From assembly GCF_015706575.1 (NCBI RefSeq), contig NW_024037063.1, positions 18,724,927 through 18,788,926 of the forward strand: 64,000 bases of DNA. The letters run 5' to 3'. Below the pieces are notes generated by a model. It ran no database searches, was not told the origin of the DNA, and saw only the letters and a program-made list of their open reading frames with translations. Positions 1 through 11,512 of this stretch are shown one piece after another. The translations under genes and the position numbers were made by a program. This DNA is from Patiria miniata (taxonomy: Eukaryota; Echinodermata; Asteroidea; Valvatida; Asterinidae). The number at the start of each line of letters is the position of its first letter. Position 1 is the first letter of the stretch.

Positions 1-520
1 CGCTATTATAATAATGTATTGTTAAAAATACCTACAATATTTAGGCCTACACACCAAAAAAAATGTATGACAAAATCTTCTCAACTTTGTCCAGACTCCA
101 ACTAATCGAATTACATGAACTGCCAAACATGTGCCCCCCCCCCCCGGAAAATGCTGGCACCGCCATCCGCCGACACATTAATATAAGAAACACCGAATGC
201 ATTAACAAATCAATCAAGATTTGAAATATAGTATGACGATATTTAAGGAAATCAGTTTCCAGTCAAAATGATAAAAACCTCCTTAGTCAGACAAAATGGG
301 TGTGGTTACCCATCCCCTTGAATCGTGTCATAAGATGTGTGGTACTCGTAATGCAACTTTCAAAAACCCTGTGAACGAAATCCCTTGAGGATAAAATTCT
401 ATAATAGAATGAAGCATGCCAGATAATGTTTTTAAGACCTCAACTTAATGAAATCACGATGTACATGTACGTATATTTGTCCGGATCCAGAACACTTTGT
501 TTCGAGGGGGGTGGGTGGGA
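1..520. other. Intergenic, no feature recognised
   Basis: AT-rich, with a C-run near 133-144. I see no gene or repeat with readable ends until the 8-bp target duplication at 513-520. Confidence 0.4.
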
Positions 521-835
521 CAAGGGCGGATCCAGAACACAATTGGGGGGGGGGGGGCAAACAAAATTTTGATCCCCCCAAAAAGTGGGTCCAAAAAATT
601 ACGGCGTGGGGTTCGGGGCCCGCTTAAGGGCCCCGAAATTTTTTTTGATTCTAGATGCTCTGTGGTAAGATCTGAGGCAATTTCTGACCACTTTAACCAA
701 TGTTTTTTTGAGGAAAAGATGGTGGTGTACTCATTGCCTGCCTTTATTGCGATGTCACAAAAAAAAAAAAGGTTTCCTTTTTGGGGGGGGGGCATGGCCC
801 CCTTTGGTCCCCCCCCCCCCCTGAATCCGCCCTTG
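521..835. mobile_element. hAT-type MITE, copy 1
   Basis: Ends CAAGGGCGGATCCAG and CTGAATCCGCCCTTG form terminal inverted repeats. Flanked by an 8-bp duplication GGGTGGGA (513-520 and 836-843), the hAT hallmark. The interior has long G and C runs and no transposase. Closely matches copy 2 at 11680-11958. Confidence 0.88.
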
Positions 836-843
836 GGGTGGGA

Positions 844-2650
844 AACAATTCCCAAAAAGTGTGTCACTATGGCACTATGTATTGCTCTTGTTGAGTTTTG
901 TGGTGGCGTACGCAGTGGCTGGCTGTTTTTTGCGATATTAAAAAAACCCAAAAATAACAAAGTGGGTTCGGTTTTTTCCTTTGGGGTGGGGGTGGGGGGT
1001 GGGGGTGGGGTGATGTCCCTGCATGGATCCGCCGTTGCGTACATGGCATATCATAGGCTAGTCCTTTCTCTATGGTGCGAGTGAGCGTCGGTTGACTATC
1101 ATAGGAAGGAAACTCTACAGAAACCCTGAGGTACTGGAAAGTGGTCGTCTGAGTTTCAACGTGCTTCTTGCTGTTCAACACGAATTGCTTGCAAAATACT
1201 GAGCATAAGCATGGAGGAAGGAATAGACTATTCCTTCCTCCATGGCATAAGTAACCTTGCACGCACTTCATTGTCAAATCCTCTCAACACACTAATGTGC
1301 ACGTTTCGGTACCCGTTTTGTGTAATCATGTACGCGTGCTGGGCGGATCTACAGTTGACTAAATCCCCCCCCCCCCCCCCCGCGACTGACAAATGTTAGT
1401 TAAATAATGATTTTAAAAAATTAACATTTCTTCAAGCTTCCTGAAAAAAAGTCATCACTCAATAAAGCGAATATTGATTCATCACTGCTCCAGGCCCTTG
1501 GTCTTTTTTACGCCGTGATCGCTTTAATATTCACCTCCCCCGGAAAAAAAATATATTGGACATCAACAGCCACCTACCCCTCTGGAAAATCATGGATGCG
1601 CCGCTGACGTATGCGGACACCGGTCGACATAAAAGAAAACTCGAACGTGTATTTTTTTCGGCTCTGAATTTCCCGTAATGCAAGCCTTATACACTGAACT
1701 CAATTGTGCAGATGTCTAGTCGTCATTCGTCTTGACAATTACAAGTGTCTCTCTGAGGTGTAAAAGCAATCTGCACGATGGACTCGTGATGTACTGCAAA
1801 GAATTCCCATACTGAGCCAGGATCAAAGACGTCCACGCTATCGTAGAATAATCTGCTTACACCGCCTCGAGGAAATTACACAACCTGGGACAGGCGATCA
1901 CGAGGTCATTCGGATTTGGAATTAAAGAGATTTCAAATTGAGATTTAGAAAAATAGGGATGCGGTGAGGTTTTATTGGAGTGGTTTCCTGACTTATTTCC
2001 TGCTTTTGTATGTAAATATTATTGCAGTAGACTGAATAAATTGGTATGCCTATAGAAGAGAAAAATATCAAAACAACCACAAAAAAAAAAACGATTGATG
2101 ATGTCAGAATCATTTCAAACAGATGTAGCAAAAACTATAGTTGAGCAGATTTCTCCCCGCGTAGTACAAGCAGTCGTACAAAGACGAAGGAATAAAATAT
2201 TCTATGCTTAATTTGTACTCCATGCAGTAACCGCACCAAACACTATCCCCAATTCCTATTGCCTTCCTACCCAAAAGCATATCCAAACCATATACCTATG
2301 GGTAACAACTCTTATCCTCTTCTTATAATGATTCTCCAAAAACAATGAATTCAAAATTCCCCAATCTTGACCACAATATCAAAATGTTGGAATGATTTCA
2401 AACAGACAAGCGAGAAAATCTATCCTTTTCTTAAATCTCCCCCACAACCTTGACGTTGAGTTTCAAACACCTTCATTTGTAATTCTACACCCGGTGGCAG
2501 CGGCGCGCGAATATCAAGTCGGCTTGCCTGGAGTATCTCTCACGCTCGACATCCGTGCCGTGTGTAACCATGCACCGCATAAAATGCTCACTGCATCATT
2601 TACAATTTATGCCAGGTAGCTTGTAACCATAGCAACTAGTCATAACATTA
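844..2650. other. Intergenic, G/C runs, no gene
   Basis: 844-1040 is G-rich and ends near GGATCCGCC, with GGATCCAG at 483-490 on the other side of the hAT element, so an older related element may surround copy 1. A C-run sits near 1366-1382. I see nothing gene-like beyond. Confidence 0.35.
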
Positions 2651-2875
2651 GCATGTTGATTGGATGGAATCAGAAGATGCAACCTTGAATTTAGACGAAT
2701 TTGTGAAATCTTATTTTTTTTCACCAATGTTCATGTGAGGCCCTGGTACAACATCCGAAATAACGATGTTTTATTTCTTGATGTCAATCAAAAGAAATGT
2801 CGCTACAAAACTCATGACATTGAGTTGATTTTTTTTACCAGAACTTATCTGGTTGATTTCGACTTGAAGGCATGT

Positions 2876-3003
2876 TAGGATCGTTTGCAACGATCCAAAG
2901 TAATCAACCAAATTATAATCAAGAAGTTTAGTGGATTAAAGATCTTTATATACTGGTACTAAACATCCCGTGAAATTATTCCGTCTGGCTTGCTGTCATT
3001 TAG
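2876..3003 (+). repeat. TTAA superfamily core, family F fragment
   Basis: Matches the left half of the element at 17905-18292, including GTGAAATTATTCC and GGCTTGCTGTCATTTAG. Confidence 0.65.
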
Positions 3004-3639
3004 AAATCAGGGGCGTAAATCCGAGGTGGGGGTGGGGGTATATACCCCCCACACTTTTTGACCGGGGGATGGGCTACTGAATCATCCCCTTCCCCCACTT
3101 TTTCGAGGTAAGAAACCCCAAAATGGTTAATTGGCAAACATGACAGTGTTTTCCCAAATGTTATTTGCATGTTGAGTTCTGACATTTGAAGAGATAATGT
3201 TCTTGACTTGACACTCTTATTATATGAGGCTGGCACTACATGGAAAGTCATGCATAATGCCCAGTGGATATTTTTCTCTATTAACTCGGAGACTATAATT
3301 CAACTGTGAGGCTTATATAAATATTTCATATTCTTGACCGCCACTGCGAAGGCAATTTGTATAGACTAACCAATTTGCCAGACACGATCAAAGCTTAATG
3401 AGGTCTTTGGAATTCCAGGCACATGTGCAATGTACATCGTAATTATCTCCCGTTCGGCGAAGCTTAAAAGCTATTACAATGACGCACCGGAGCGAGCCAT
3501 ATTCTGTCTCATTTGCACTTTGCCACTTGGATAATGGCACACTGGCACCGGGTTTGCGGTTATTAAAGGAGATGATTTATTCGTGTTGATCAAACAGTCG
3601 CCACTTTCATCACATTTTATTAAAATGCATATTCGCCCT

Positions 3640-4300
3640 GAACAAGGCTAGAAGACACTCCAGGTATGCAGGGTTGCAACACAGAAATAAAAACAAGAGC
3701 AGGTGCTCAGGAAAACCGAAGGTGAATTAACATTCCTCTTGAAACAGGACAGATCATATAGGTTGGAGGGAAACAAGCACCAGGCAAGGAATTCCAAAGA
3801 GATGCACGTGAAGACAGCTATTGGAATATCCTTAAGTTCTACATCTACGTACATCAACAGAACATGGATGAGAACAGGCAGACTAAGCGAGTTTCTCTTT
3901 CTGATTCAGAATCAGAACCAGGTTGGACAGACCAGTGGAGCAGTGACCATGAAATTATCTGTAAAACCAACAGAGGGTGGCAAGAGACCTATGGTGGGAA
4001 ACTTGGCTTTAATGATAAACCCAGCTCTTCGCCCAGCTCTTTAGATAAGCTAAAATACGCTTCTGCACCCTGTCCAGTAAATATATGTGACATCATCAGG
4101 CAGAAGCTCCAGCCCAAGTGGCAGCAGTACCTTTACTCCATTAAGGGGATGAATAGTTGTCTTATACAGATACACGATAGCATCTGGAGGTAAATACTTC
4201 TGAGCTCGATAAAGACAGCCAACTCGCACACATGGAGACACTCTTTGTGATACCTGAGAAGTTCTCCAAACTAACTCGCGGGACCTTTCTGAAAGTGGGT
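3640..4300 (-). mobile_element. LINE remnant, reverse transcriptase 3' end
   Basis: Minus-strand translation gives YRAQKYLPPDAIVYLYKTTI, then LLDRVQKR, then a WNSLP-type tail (LFPSNLYDLSCFKRNVN). This is the order at the C-terminal end of CR1/Jockey-like ORF2. At least two frameshifts separate the blocks, and no 5' part is present. Dead fragment; clade not resolved. Confidence 0.72.
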
Positions 4301-4527
4301 ATAGGAGTGGGGCTCAGTACATTTGCAGCAGGGGTTATGTGTGGACAAAGGCACAAAATCCAAAAGTGGGGTGGGGATCCCACTTCTGCCACCAATGCTT
4401 ATCTTTGTCTTAATACACCCTTAATTCACTAGTAGTGACGGCCATGCTTATAGTAATTGACATACTGTTTTAATGGCATGGACATTTGGGAATAAGTGCA
4501 TTTTATGCACTTATCCCCAATTTGAAG

Positions 4528-4816
4528 TAATTATCTTAAAAGGCTTACTTGGATTAAAGATTGTACTGCTGGTACCGTAAAACACCCCGTGAAATTATTC
4601 AGTTTGGCTTTCTGTTGTTTAGAGGAAATCAAGAAATGTCGGTGATTTCCAACGATAAAGTGTTATAGACGAAATCGTGTTCCGTGATCAAAAGGATGCC
4701 TATGTTTTTCACTATTTTCTAGAAATGTTTAATATCCACTGAGCAGACACTTGGATTTGCAACGTTCTTCCAGGATTTTGAGTGCTGAACAAAAGGCATG
4801 AACATTATGATCCTAT
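4528..4816 (+). repeat. TTAA superfamily, family F copy
   Basis: Aligns through most of its length with 17905-18292, including CACCCCGTGAAATTATTC, GGTGATTTCCAACGAT and TATCCACTGAGC. The ends are eroded. Confidence 0.65.
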
Positions 4817-5759
4817 ACATGTATGCCTTTAATTTGACAACAGTCTTCGTAAAGTTGACAACATTTCCCGTTGCTTTTACCCCCCCCCCAAAAAAAAAGT
4901 CCAATGCGAACTCGGCTTTAACGGGTCGAAATTCGCAAATATTGTTCATTGTTCCCTGATTATCATCCCTAACAATTAAGTTTCAAAGCTAGTTGAACAC
5001 ATCAGTGTGTTTCTCATATGAGTGACTTAGAATCGCTGAAGTATCGGTTTTCATATACACTGGGAAAGCTGAGCCGTGCAGTTACTGTTTTATGATAATC
5101 ATAATGGACAAGTATCTTTGCTCGGTAATAATGAAATGATTGGGTATCCAGGAAACGCGACCGGAGAGCCTTATTAAATGTTAATGAGTCTTGGAGGTGG
5201 ATTCGCCGAAGGCAATTTGCTCCTCGTCATGGGTTGTTAATTTTCATCGCTCACTGCTCCAGAGGACAAAGCGTTCACCACCTGAATTGCTTCGACGGGA
5301 ATCGCATATAATGTCTTGCGCAGAATTATATTGCTAGTTATGGTGCATGCGCAGATGATGGACCCAATCAATCAAAATATTCACCTGTTAATGTGAAATC
5401 CGACATTCAGTCTATGCACAGCCAATTGTACAACCATGCACGTTTATACATAATTTACAAATATTATGTACTACCATGTACAACCATGTTTCTACAATAT
5501 CCCCCTTATATATTCACTGTTCCTAGCATTTTTACCACTTGCAACCTGCAAGGTAGTTATCTCATATTAGTCGCGAAAATCAATATAAGTTTCGATTTGG
5601 GAGTTAAACGAAAATATTTTAAGTCATCAAAATTGTATTAGGACTCTGATTGTTTCTTTTATGTTAATCATGTTGTTTCAAGTAAATTATGTCATTCGGG
5701 AACTGTGTTATTAGTTATAAACTAAAAGATGCGTTTAGCAACATTGTTTTGCCAGTTTA

Positions 5760-6110
5760 CCTCAAATTTTAGGTATGCTATCATTGGGAATTCGTGGGAA
5801 ATTATACATGGACAGAGAGCTGGATAGTGTGGCTACAACGTCCAACAAGTTTGAAGTCGGTAGACTAAATACATTTTGACATTATGCAACATCTTTCTGG
5901 CCGAGTTTCTGTGTGTGTATTATTTTCTGTTTGACTGAGCTGTCACCGGCCCGGGCTGACATAGCTAGCTGGCTAGGCCTATATCTCAAATTTTAGGTAC
6001 AGAATATTTTCCCCAGTACATGTATACATGTAGAGAGCTGTATAGTTAGGCTACAACGTCCAACAACTTTGGACCCCATGGACTATTATAACTGGAGAAA
6101 ATTTGACATA
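5760..6110. repeat. Tandem duplication, ~235-bp spacing
   Basis: CTCAAATTTTAGGTA and GGCTACAACGTCCAACAA occur in the same order near 5762/5840 and near 5987/6050. Two diverged units; no coding content seen. Confidence 0.55.
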
Positions 6111-6839
6111 TACGTAACGTAAAATTCATATAATATGTTACGTCTAATCATAGACGTTATGCGTCAACGCGAAGTTGGAGGGCAATCGTTTTGTGTGATA
6201 CTTGCATAGACATGTGAGTAAACATTTGTGTATTCATTGTTACATAATTAAAATAACAAACAATCCTCTGAGATACCCACAACGTATAAAGTATATTGCG
6301 TACTAAGGGCAATTCACGGTACATGTTAATCCACCGACCTTCTTTATATCGACCGGCAGGAAAGCATGACCGCTTAGTATCACGATCATAAGTTGAGATG
6401 CGTGACCATTGATAACAGGATATACGTGGAACCCTTACGCCAATTATAAAAAAAATAATTATCTTAGTTTCTCGTCCTTGCCTGCATCCTGTTTTCCTAC
6501 CTGTCTTCTTTCCCCCTTTTAAATCATCATTTTCAATAACTATATCTTGTCTTTTTGTTTCCAGCAAAACTGTAGCTAGGTATGAAGTTCAAAAATCTGT
6601 GATGGCTCTTTTGAAGACCAAATTATCAGCAACTCGAGAAAATCAAAACGCCATCCGCCTTTTTGTAATATCCGCCAAAAAGGACTACCTCTTTTTTTTT
6701 TCTTTCAAAAAGCCAGGACGGGAAACCTTTTTTTTTTACTTGGCCTTTTTTTGTTTTTGTTTTTTTGGTAACCTTCATTGATCAAGTTTGGCTGGTTTCT
6801 GAGGGTCTATGGGCAGCCTTGAGTCCATCATACAGAATG
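6111..6839. other. Intergenic, T-rich, no gene
   Basis: Long T runs at 6690-6770. Open frames here lack codon structure or similarity. Confidence 0.35.
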
Positions 6840-7025
6840 ACTCACCTTGACTGACTCACTGACTGACTCATTGTCATGTGAGAGTTGGGCAGTGCTATTG
6901 TATAGGATTACCCTGTAATGCCAATGAATAGGCTAAATCCGATCCATTGTGTAGACCAGATGCATTGAAAATACTTCCAGTGAATAGCCATTCTAAATCA
7001 ATTGAATGAAATCACAGCTTACCAG
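6840..7025 (-). mobile_element. GCTGGTCCCAGAG-family MITE, copy (minus)
   Basis: Reverse complement of the family at 57374-57581. Shares GGCAGTGCTATTGTATAGGA and AGTGAATAGCCATTCT. Confidence 0.65.
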
Positions 7026-7110
7026 ACCGTTGTCTAGTCTTGTTGAAATTTGACATATCTAGCAAACTAGCTTATAAGAAATTTCAACATCTTTGGAATA
7101 AAGTGGCCTC

Positions 7111-8354
7111 AGACAACAGTCATCCTCTGAATTTCTGAAAGGCTTTTTCAGTGCTGATACTACACGTACTATTTTATCCATGGATTTACTATTCTAAAAA
7201 AAACCCAAGTTGTCTTTATAGTTTTACGATACAAGGAGTTAGTCATGTTTTATTTTTGGAGATTACTACAATTACAACGATATGCTACAAAAACTACAAG
7301 CAGTAAATGTGGGTGATAAAAATAAACACTTCACTTCGGAGTTTAGTTATGATACATTTATCACATTTGACAATGAATTTTCAATTTCATAAACACTGTT
7401 GTAAAATTAAGACCGCGATTCTCCCCTTTTGATGAAGAAAACCTGAAATATAATTCAGTGTCTGTCACATATATATCAGTGATATAGCTCACATGTATGA
7501 GGACGGACAATAATTAATTCGACTAACCTTGTATGCACGATGTTCTGCCGCTGATGCTGCAGCGAGTCGAGTCGGGCAAACAAAGATCTTATGATTGTAT
7601 CCACTGACTGTTTGCCTACTGACTCAAACCAGCAAATATATACATGTACTCTTGCCTGTGTGATACTGCAAAATGCTATTCGGTAATGATAAGCAGCGCC
7701 ATATAAGACGGGCAACAATGCACGCTATCGAACGAGGAATTTGATTGGATGATAAGATAGTAAGGTGCCGTGTAGTCAGTCCTGATTGGCTAACTGGTTG
7801 CCTAGCAGGGCAGTAGTATCCCTCATTATTCAAATGAGTATAGAACTGTGAACTGGAGCTGTATAATAGCTTATACATTTTACAAGCAAGGGTATATTTC
7901 AAAGGCGGAATATAGTTTTCCCAATATTACATTCAATCAAGCAGGGACATCAACCATAATGAGCGTCGTGCTTCACGACATTAATATTAAATGCCAGTTT
8001 ATAATAAGGAAATATATAGATGGCTTGCCGTTATTAAATATTGTGTTTAATAAGACCGGCTAAGTCTGGACGCTGATATAATGACACGAGCCGAAACATA
8101 TCTTTTCCCATTCATAAATACACTTTTTGGCAAAAAAAAAATTACGCAGAAGAAGAAATGACAAAACGTTCCAGCAAGTAGAAACGTTGACAACTTTCCG
8201 ACGATGTTTTGTTCGCGAGTTTCGGGTTAGTTTAATAGTTTACTATCCGCGTTCTGGGGCCATTTCTATGAACAGTGACTGTAATATTATTCCTTCCTCC
8301 ATGATTCTACAATGCACCAAATATACAACCAAGAAAACGCCATGAAAGAAGTTA
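7111..8354. other. Intergenic, no gene recognised
   Basis: Several short open frames overlap on both strands without recognisable domains. No repeat with readable ends. Confidence 0.35.
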
Positions 8355-8716
8355 GGCCAAAAAAAAGTCTCCGGTTTCTGGTATACGCGCGCTCGCCGTA
8401 GCCATGCGCGTCGGCAAAATGAAAAAGTTTTTTTTCAATGAAAGATGATGTCTCATAACCGCCAAACTCACTGGTTTGACTGGAATCCTGCTGCTGCACA
8501 ATTCTAACGTGTTTTTAGATTGGGTTATGGTCGAGAATAAGCTTTATGTGGCCTCTCTGGACTCCCATATATTTGCACTAAGTTTAGTCGGGCACCATTT
8601 GCAGTCATCAGCCGACATTTGAAGCAAAAAAGTCAGGTAAAAAAAAAAAAAGCCGCGTCGCCGCACCACTTTTTGGGCAAGCTCCATACCAGAAACCGGA
8701 GACTTTTTTTTTGGCC
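8355..8716. mobile_element. Harbinger-type MITE
   Basis: About 30-bp terminal inverted repeats beginning GGCCAAAAAAAAGTCTCCGG. Flanked by the 3-bp duplication TTA (8352-8354, 8717-8719) typical of PIF/Harbinger. Noncoding, 362 bp. Confidence 0.82.
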
Positions 8717-8719
8717 TTA

Positions 8720-9599
8720 TCTTGAGGATTTTTAAATATCAAACTTACCAATCTTTCTAACATTGTTTTAACGTTAGGTATGTTTTTACCATGAAACGGG
8801 CAGACATATAAGACAGCCTAAGCAAATCGTTTGACACTTTCGTGATACGCTATCGCGCTATGTGATTTTGTGAGCAACTTTGTGAAACGTAAAACCATGG
8901 AGAAACTTTTGGTAAACCATGGAAACGGTATCGTAAAAAGCGTCTCATTTTTAAGCACATGTACATACCAATGACCTTTACCGACAGTTCCAGGCAAGAA
9001 AAGTTCGTCAATACGTCTAGATGTTCGTGTTGTTTTCGTAGAAAGGTTCGATAAAAAATCTCGCCAACCACAAGACTGACGTGTACGCACGCGCGTATCG
9101 ATCTAGTTGGTGAATATTGTGTGTACTTGGACTTCGCTGGTACTTGGTATAACTGCACCACGTTCACGTTTATGAGCTAGTGGGCGGGGCGCCAGCAGAC
9201 GACATTTCCTGCAACCTTTTTTTCTCTCTTTATTCACCATGTTCTCATTCTTTTTCACACGAATTTAATTAAAAATGATGTAAAATATTTTTCCATAGAA
9301 AAATTTCCATTTTTTTTCTCGAACTTCCAACAAATTCTGAAGAATTCTTTTTCGAAACCAGACTTTTATTGTCCCTGTTCAGGGGCCACCTTTGTTGCTT
9401 GCCGGTCTTGAACACGTGTTTTATCATCGTTTACGACCGGCCACGTGACGAGCTCTCGACCAATAGGAATGGGTACTCTGTCTTTGGTTTTTATGAATCA
9501 GTACAAAGTATTATACACCCAAATGCCTCTAAACCTGTGTTCCAGAGAGGGGGGCGGGGACCAAGTGTGGACGTGGGCAAGTCCACAATGCGTTAACGC
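8720..9599. other. Intergenic, no gene recognised
   Basis: Includes a GC-rich patch (GGGCGGGGCG near 9182). No reading frame with recognisable content. Confidence 0.35.
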
Positions 9600-10541
9600 T
9601 TAATTCTTGCATCCGTGCGCGAACAAAGAGGGCGTGTTTTCACCTTTTTTGAGAGCTCCGTGGACGGGACACACAGTGTGCGTGTACTGAACTGTGGTGG
9701 TTCTCGCGCGAGCGAAGTGCGTGCGAAGTACGCATGACTTCCTGAATGTGCAAAAGCTATAGCCACCGCGTCTTTGCGCGAACCAGTCTAGGTCACCCCC
9801 AACTCTTCTTTTTCTGGCCATTGATGGGGTACTTAATTGTGCATGGAGCCCATAGAGCACACAGTCTTGCACTACATAACTCTCGAGGACAAGCCATTGT
9901 CCATTCCTTTGTCCCTGTAATATAAAACTCTCACACAGACTAAGCTCATAACAACTTGTTCGAGGACCGTTTTCAACAAAAGATGAACTCTCGAGGACAA
10001 CAAAGAATCTGTTGTTCTCCCTTTGTCTGTCGGTCCTCGGGTTTCATGTAGTGCACGTACACACAGACACCCACGTTTGTTTATGGTGTAAATCGAGGAT
10101 TTTCTTTTACTCCTCTTCCGTTTTCCTTTGTTTGTACTCTTTAACTTTTTTGCAACAGCTCTCTTTGGTTTTGTACACATTTTCTAATCGAGGTCGTCCA
10201 CGATTTGGTTCCTGTCCTTGACTTATTGATGGTGTTTCAAACACATTTGTGTCCTCGATTTACACCATAAACAAGCGCACACTCCCTTACTTCTTTATGG
10301 GCTCTGTGCACCAACAAAGAGGGCACCCTTTTACCTAGCTATGACGTCCCATGGGCGGGACACATACATTTCGCTGGTTGACGAGCGCACATCGTTCCTT
10401 GTGTGTAACGCACATACATCACCAGGGGATTTGTACTACACGCAATGGCCACGCTTCGCGGCAAAATATTGCAGTCAGGCAAGATGGCATCGTTCGGTCA
10501 CCCCAACTGTACTTTCTTTGCCGGTGAGGGGCTACTTGTGA
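9600..10541. repeat. Duplicated segment flanking two inverted-repeat elements
   Basis: The two edges (about 9615-9860 and 10300-10541) share AACAAAGAGGGC, GGGCGGGACACA-like text and GGTCACCCC in the same order. Between them, 9883-10045 recurs inverted at 16440-16640. At 10076-10274 lies a palindrome with ends TTTATGGTGTAAATCGAGGA. Confidence 0.5.
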
Positions 10542-11056
10542 ACAGAGCGGATAGTATAGAAATGATGATAGAAATGATGATGTAAATGGTGTAATTATAT
10601 ATGCAAAGAAGTAGAAACTTCTTTCAAATCAATGACTGATATGGTGACATCAATTTATTACAAATATTATCTTAATCAAAAATGGCAATTTGAAAGACTT
10701 TACAACCAGTATGGACAGCTCAAAATATAAAATGGCATTTACAAAAAACATCACTTTGTAATAAATTATTCGATAGCATCTTACACATTCATGCTAAAGA
10801 CTGTTATCTTTTGTTAGAATATCAGAAATATGTTTGTGTCCAGTGAAAATATGTGAGGCGTTCTGGCAATATGAGAAGATATTACGAAATGCAGATATTA
10901 CGAAAGAGAGTAAAATTCTCCCACAAATTTTGGCAGTTTAAGGTTCGCACTCATTCACGTCAAAAAAGTAAAATACTGACAAAAAGGCCTTAAAAGTTTC
11001 TATTGTTTTGTAGTTGTGAAAAAGAAAGATGCCAATTGTTTTTCCTTAAAAACACC
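10542..11056. other. Intergenic downstream of NPHP4
   Basis: AT-rich. No gene or repeat with ends seen. Confidence 0.35.
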
Positions 11057-11062
11057 TTTATT
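11057..11062 (-). promoter_or_regulatory. NPHP4 candidate poly(A) signal 2
   Basis: Second minus-strand AATAAA, about 310 nt after the stop codon. Which of the two is used cannot be told from sequence alone. Confidence 0.5.
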
Positions 11063-11095
11063 CCACAAATTGCGCCTCACATGCCTATTAAAGTT

Positions 11096-11101
11096 TTTAT
11101 T
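11096..11101 (-). promoter_or_regulatory. NPHP4 candidate poly(A) signal 1
   Basis: AATAAA on the minus strand about 270 nt after the stop codon. It would give a short 3' UTR. Confidence 0.5.
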
Positions 11102-11371
11102 TCAGATCAGTTGCCATTTGCTTGCCAATAGCAAGCCCTGTTAATAGTTTATAGACAAAACCTGAGAAATTAATCATGCATATTCAAGACACCAAGTAAG
11201 GCAAAATGGCGCCCTCTTGTGATTCTCATGATAACCTAAATCTCATGTACAGGATTTTTTTCAGGACTGGAAACCCTACCAATGAGCCCAAGTCTTACCC
11301 CAGCTGAGCCCAAGTTTTCCTTAATCACAGTATGGGAATTCAGGTTGACCGTTTAAGGGGCGGGTCTAGCC

Positions 11372-11512
11372 CTATGAATAAATGGCCCTGATTTGGAATG
11401 TTTCCTCGTTGTTGTCCTGGTCGTCATTGATGAAGATGAGGATCTCCGCAATGCCTGGTTGCTGGCATGGCGCAAAACGCAAGCCCAGGCCATACGTCTC
11501 ACCACCTCCAAT
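11372..11512 (-). CDS. NPHP4: NPHP4 exon 32, terminal coding exon
   Basis: Encodes [17 protein letters not shown] (human EILIYINDHEDKNEEAF) and ends AIYS-TAG; human ends VIYQ. Acceptor TATAG. Two minus-strand AATAAA signals follow within about 320 bp. Confidence 0.97.
   Translation of the reverse strand: MGGGETYGLGLRFAPCQQPGIAEILIFINDDQDNNEETFQIRAIYS

Noticed and set aside
454-1277. Overlapping Pro- and Gly-rich open frames on both strands
   Set aside because: They read through C/G runs of a hAT MITE and its flank; the same peptide text recurs at 11.6-11.9 kb with the repeat.
3703-4193. Plus-strand open frames of 109-113 residues
   Set aside because: They run antisense to the decayed LINE, whose reverse-transcriptase text is on the minus strand.
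1-11056. A third protein-coding gene in the left 11 kb
   Set aside because: No open frame matched a family I know and no chain of in-phase exons could be built; a poorly conserved or noncoding gene cannot be excluded.
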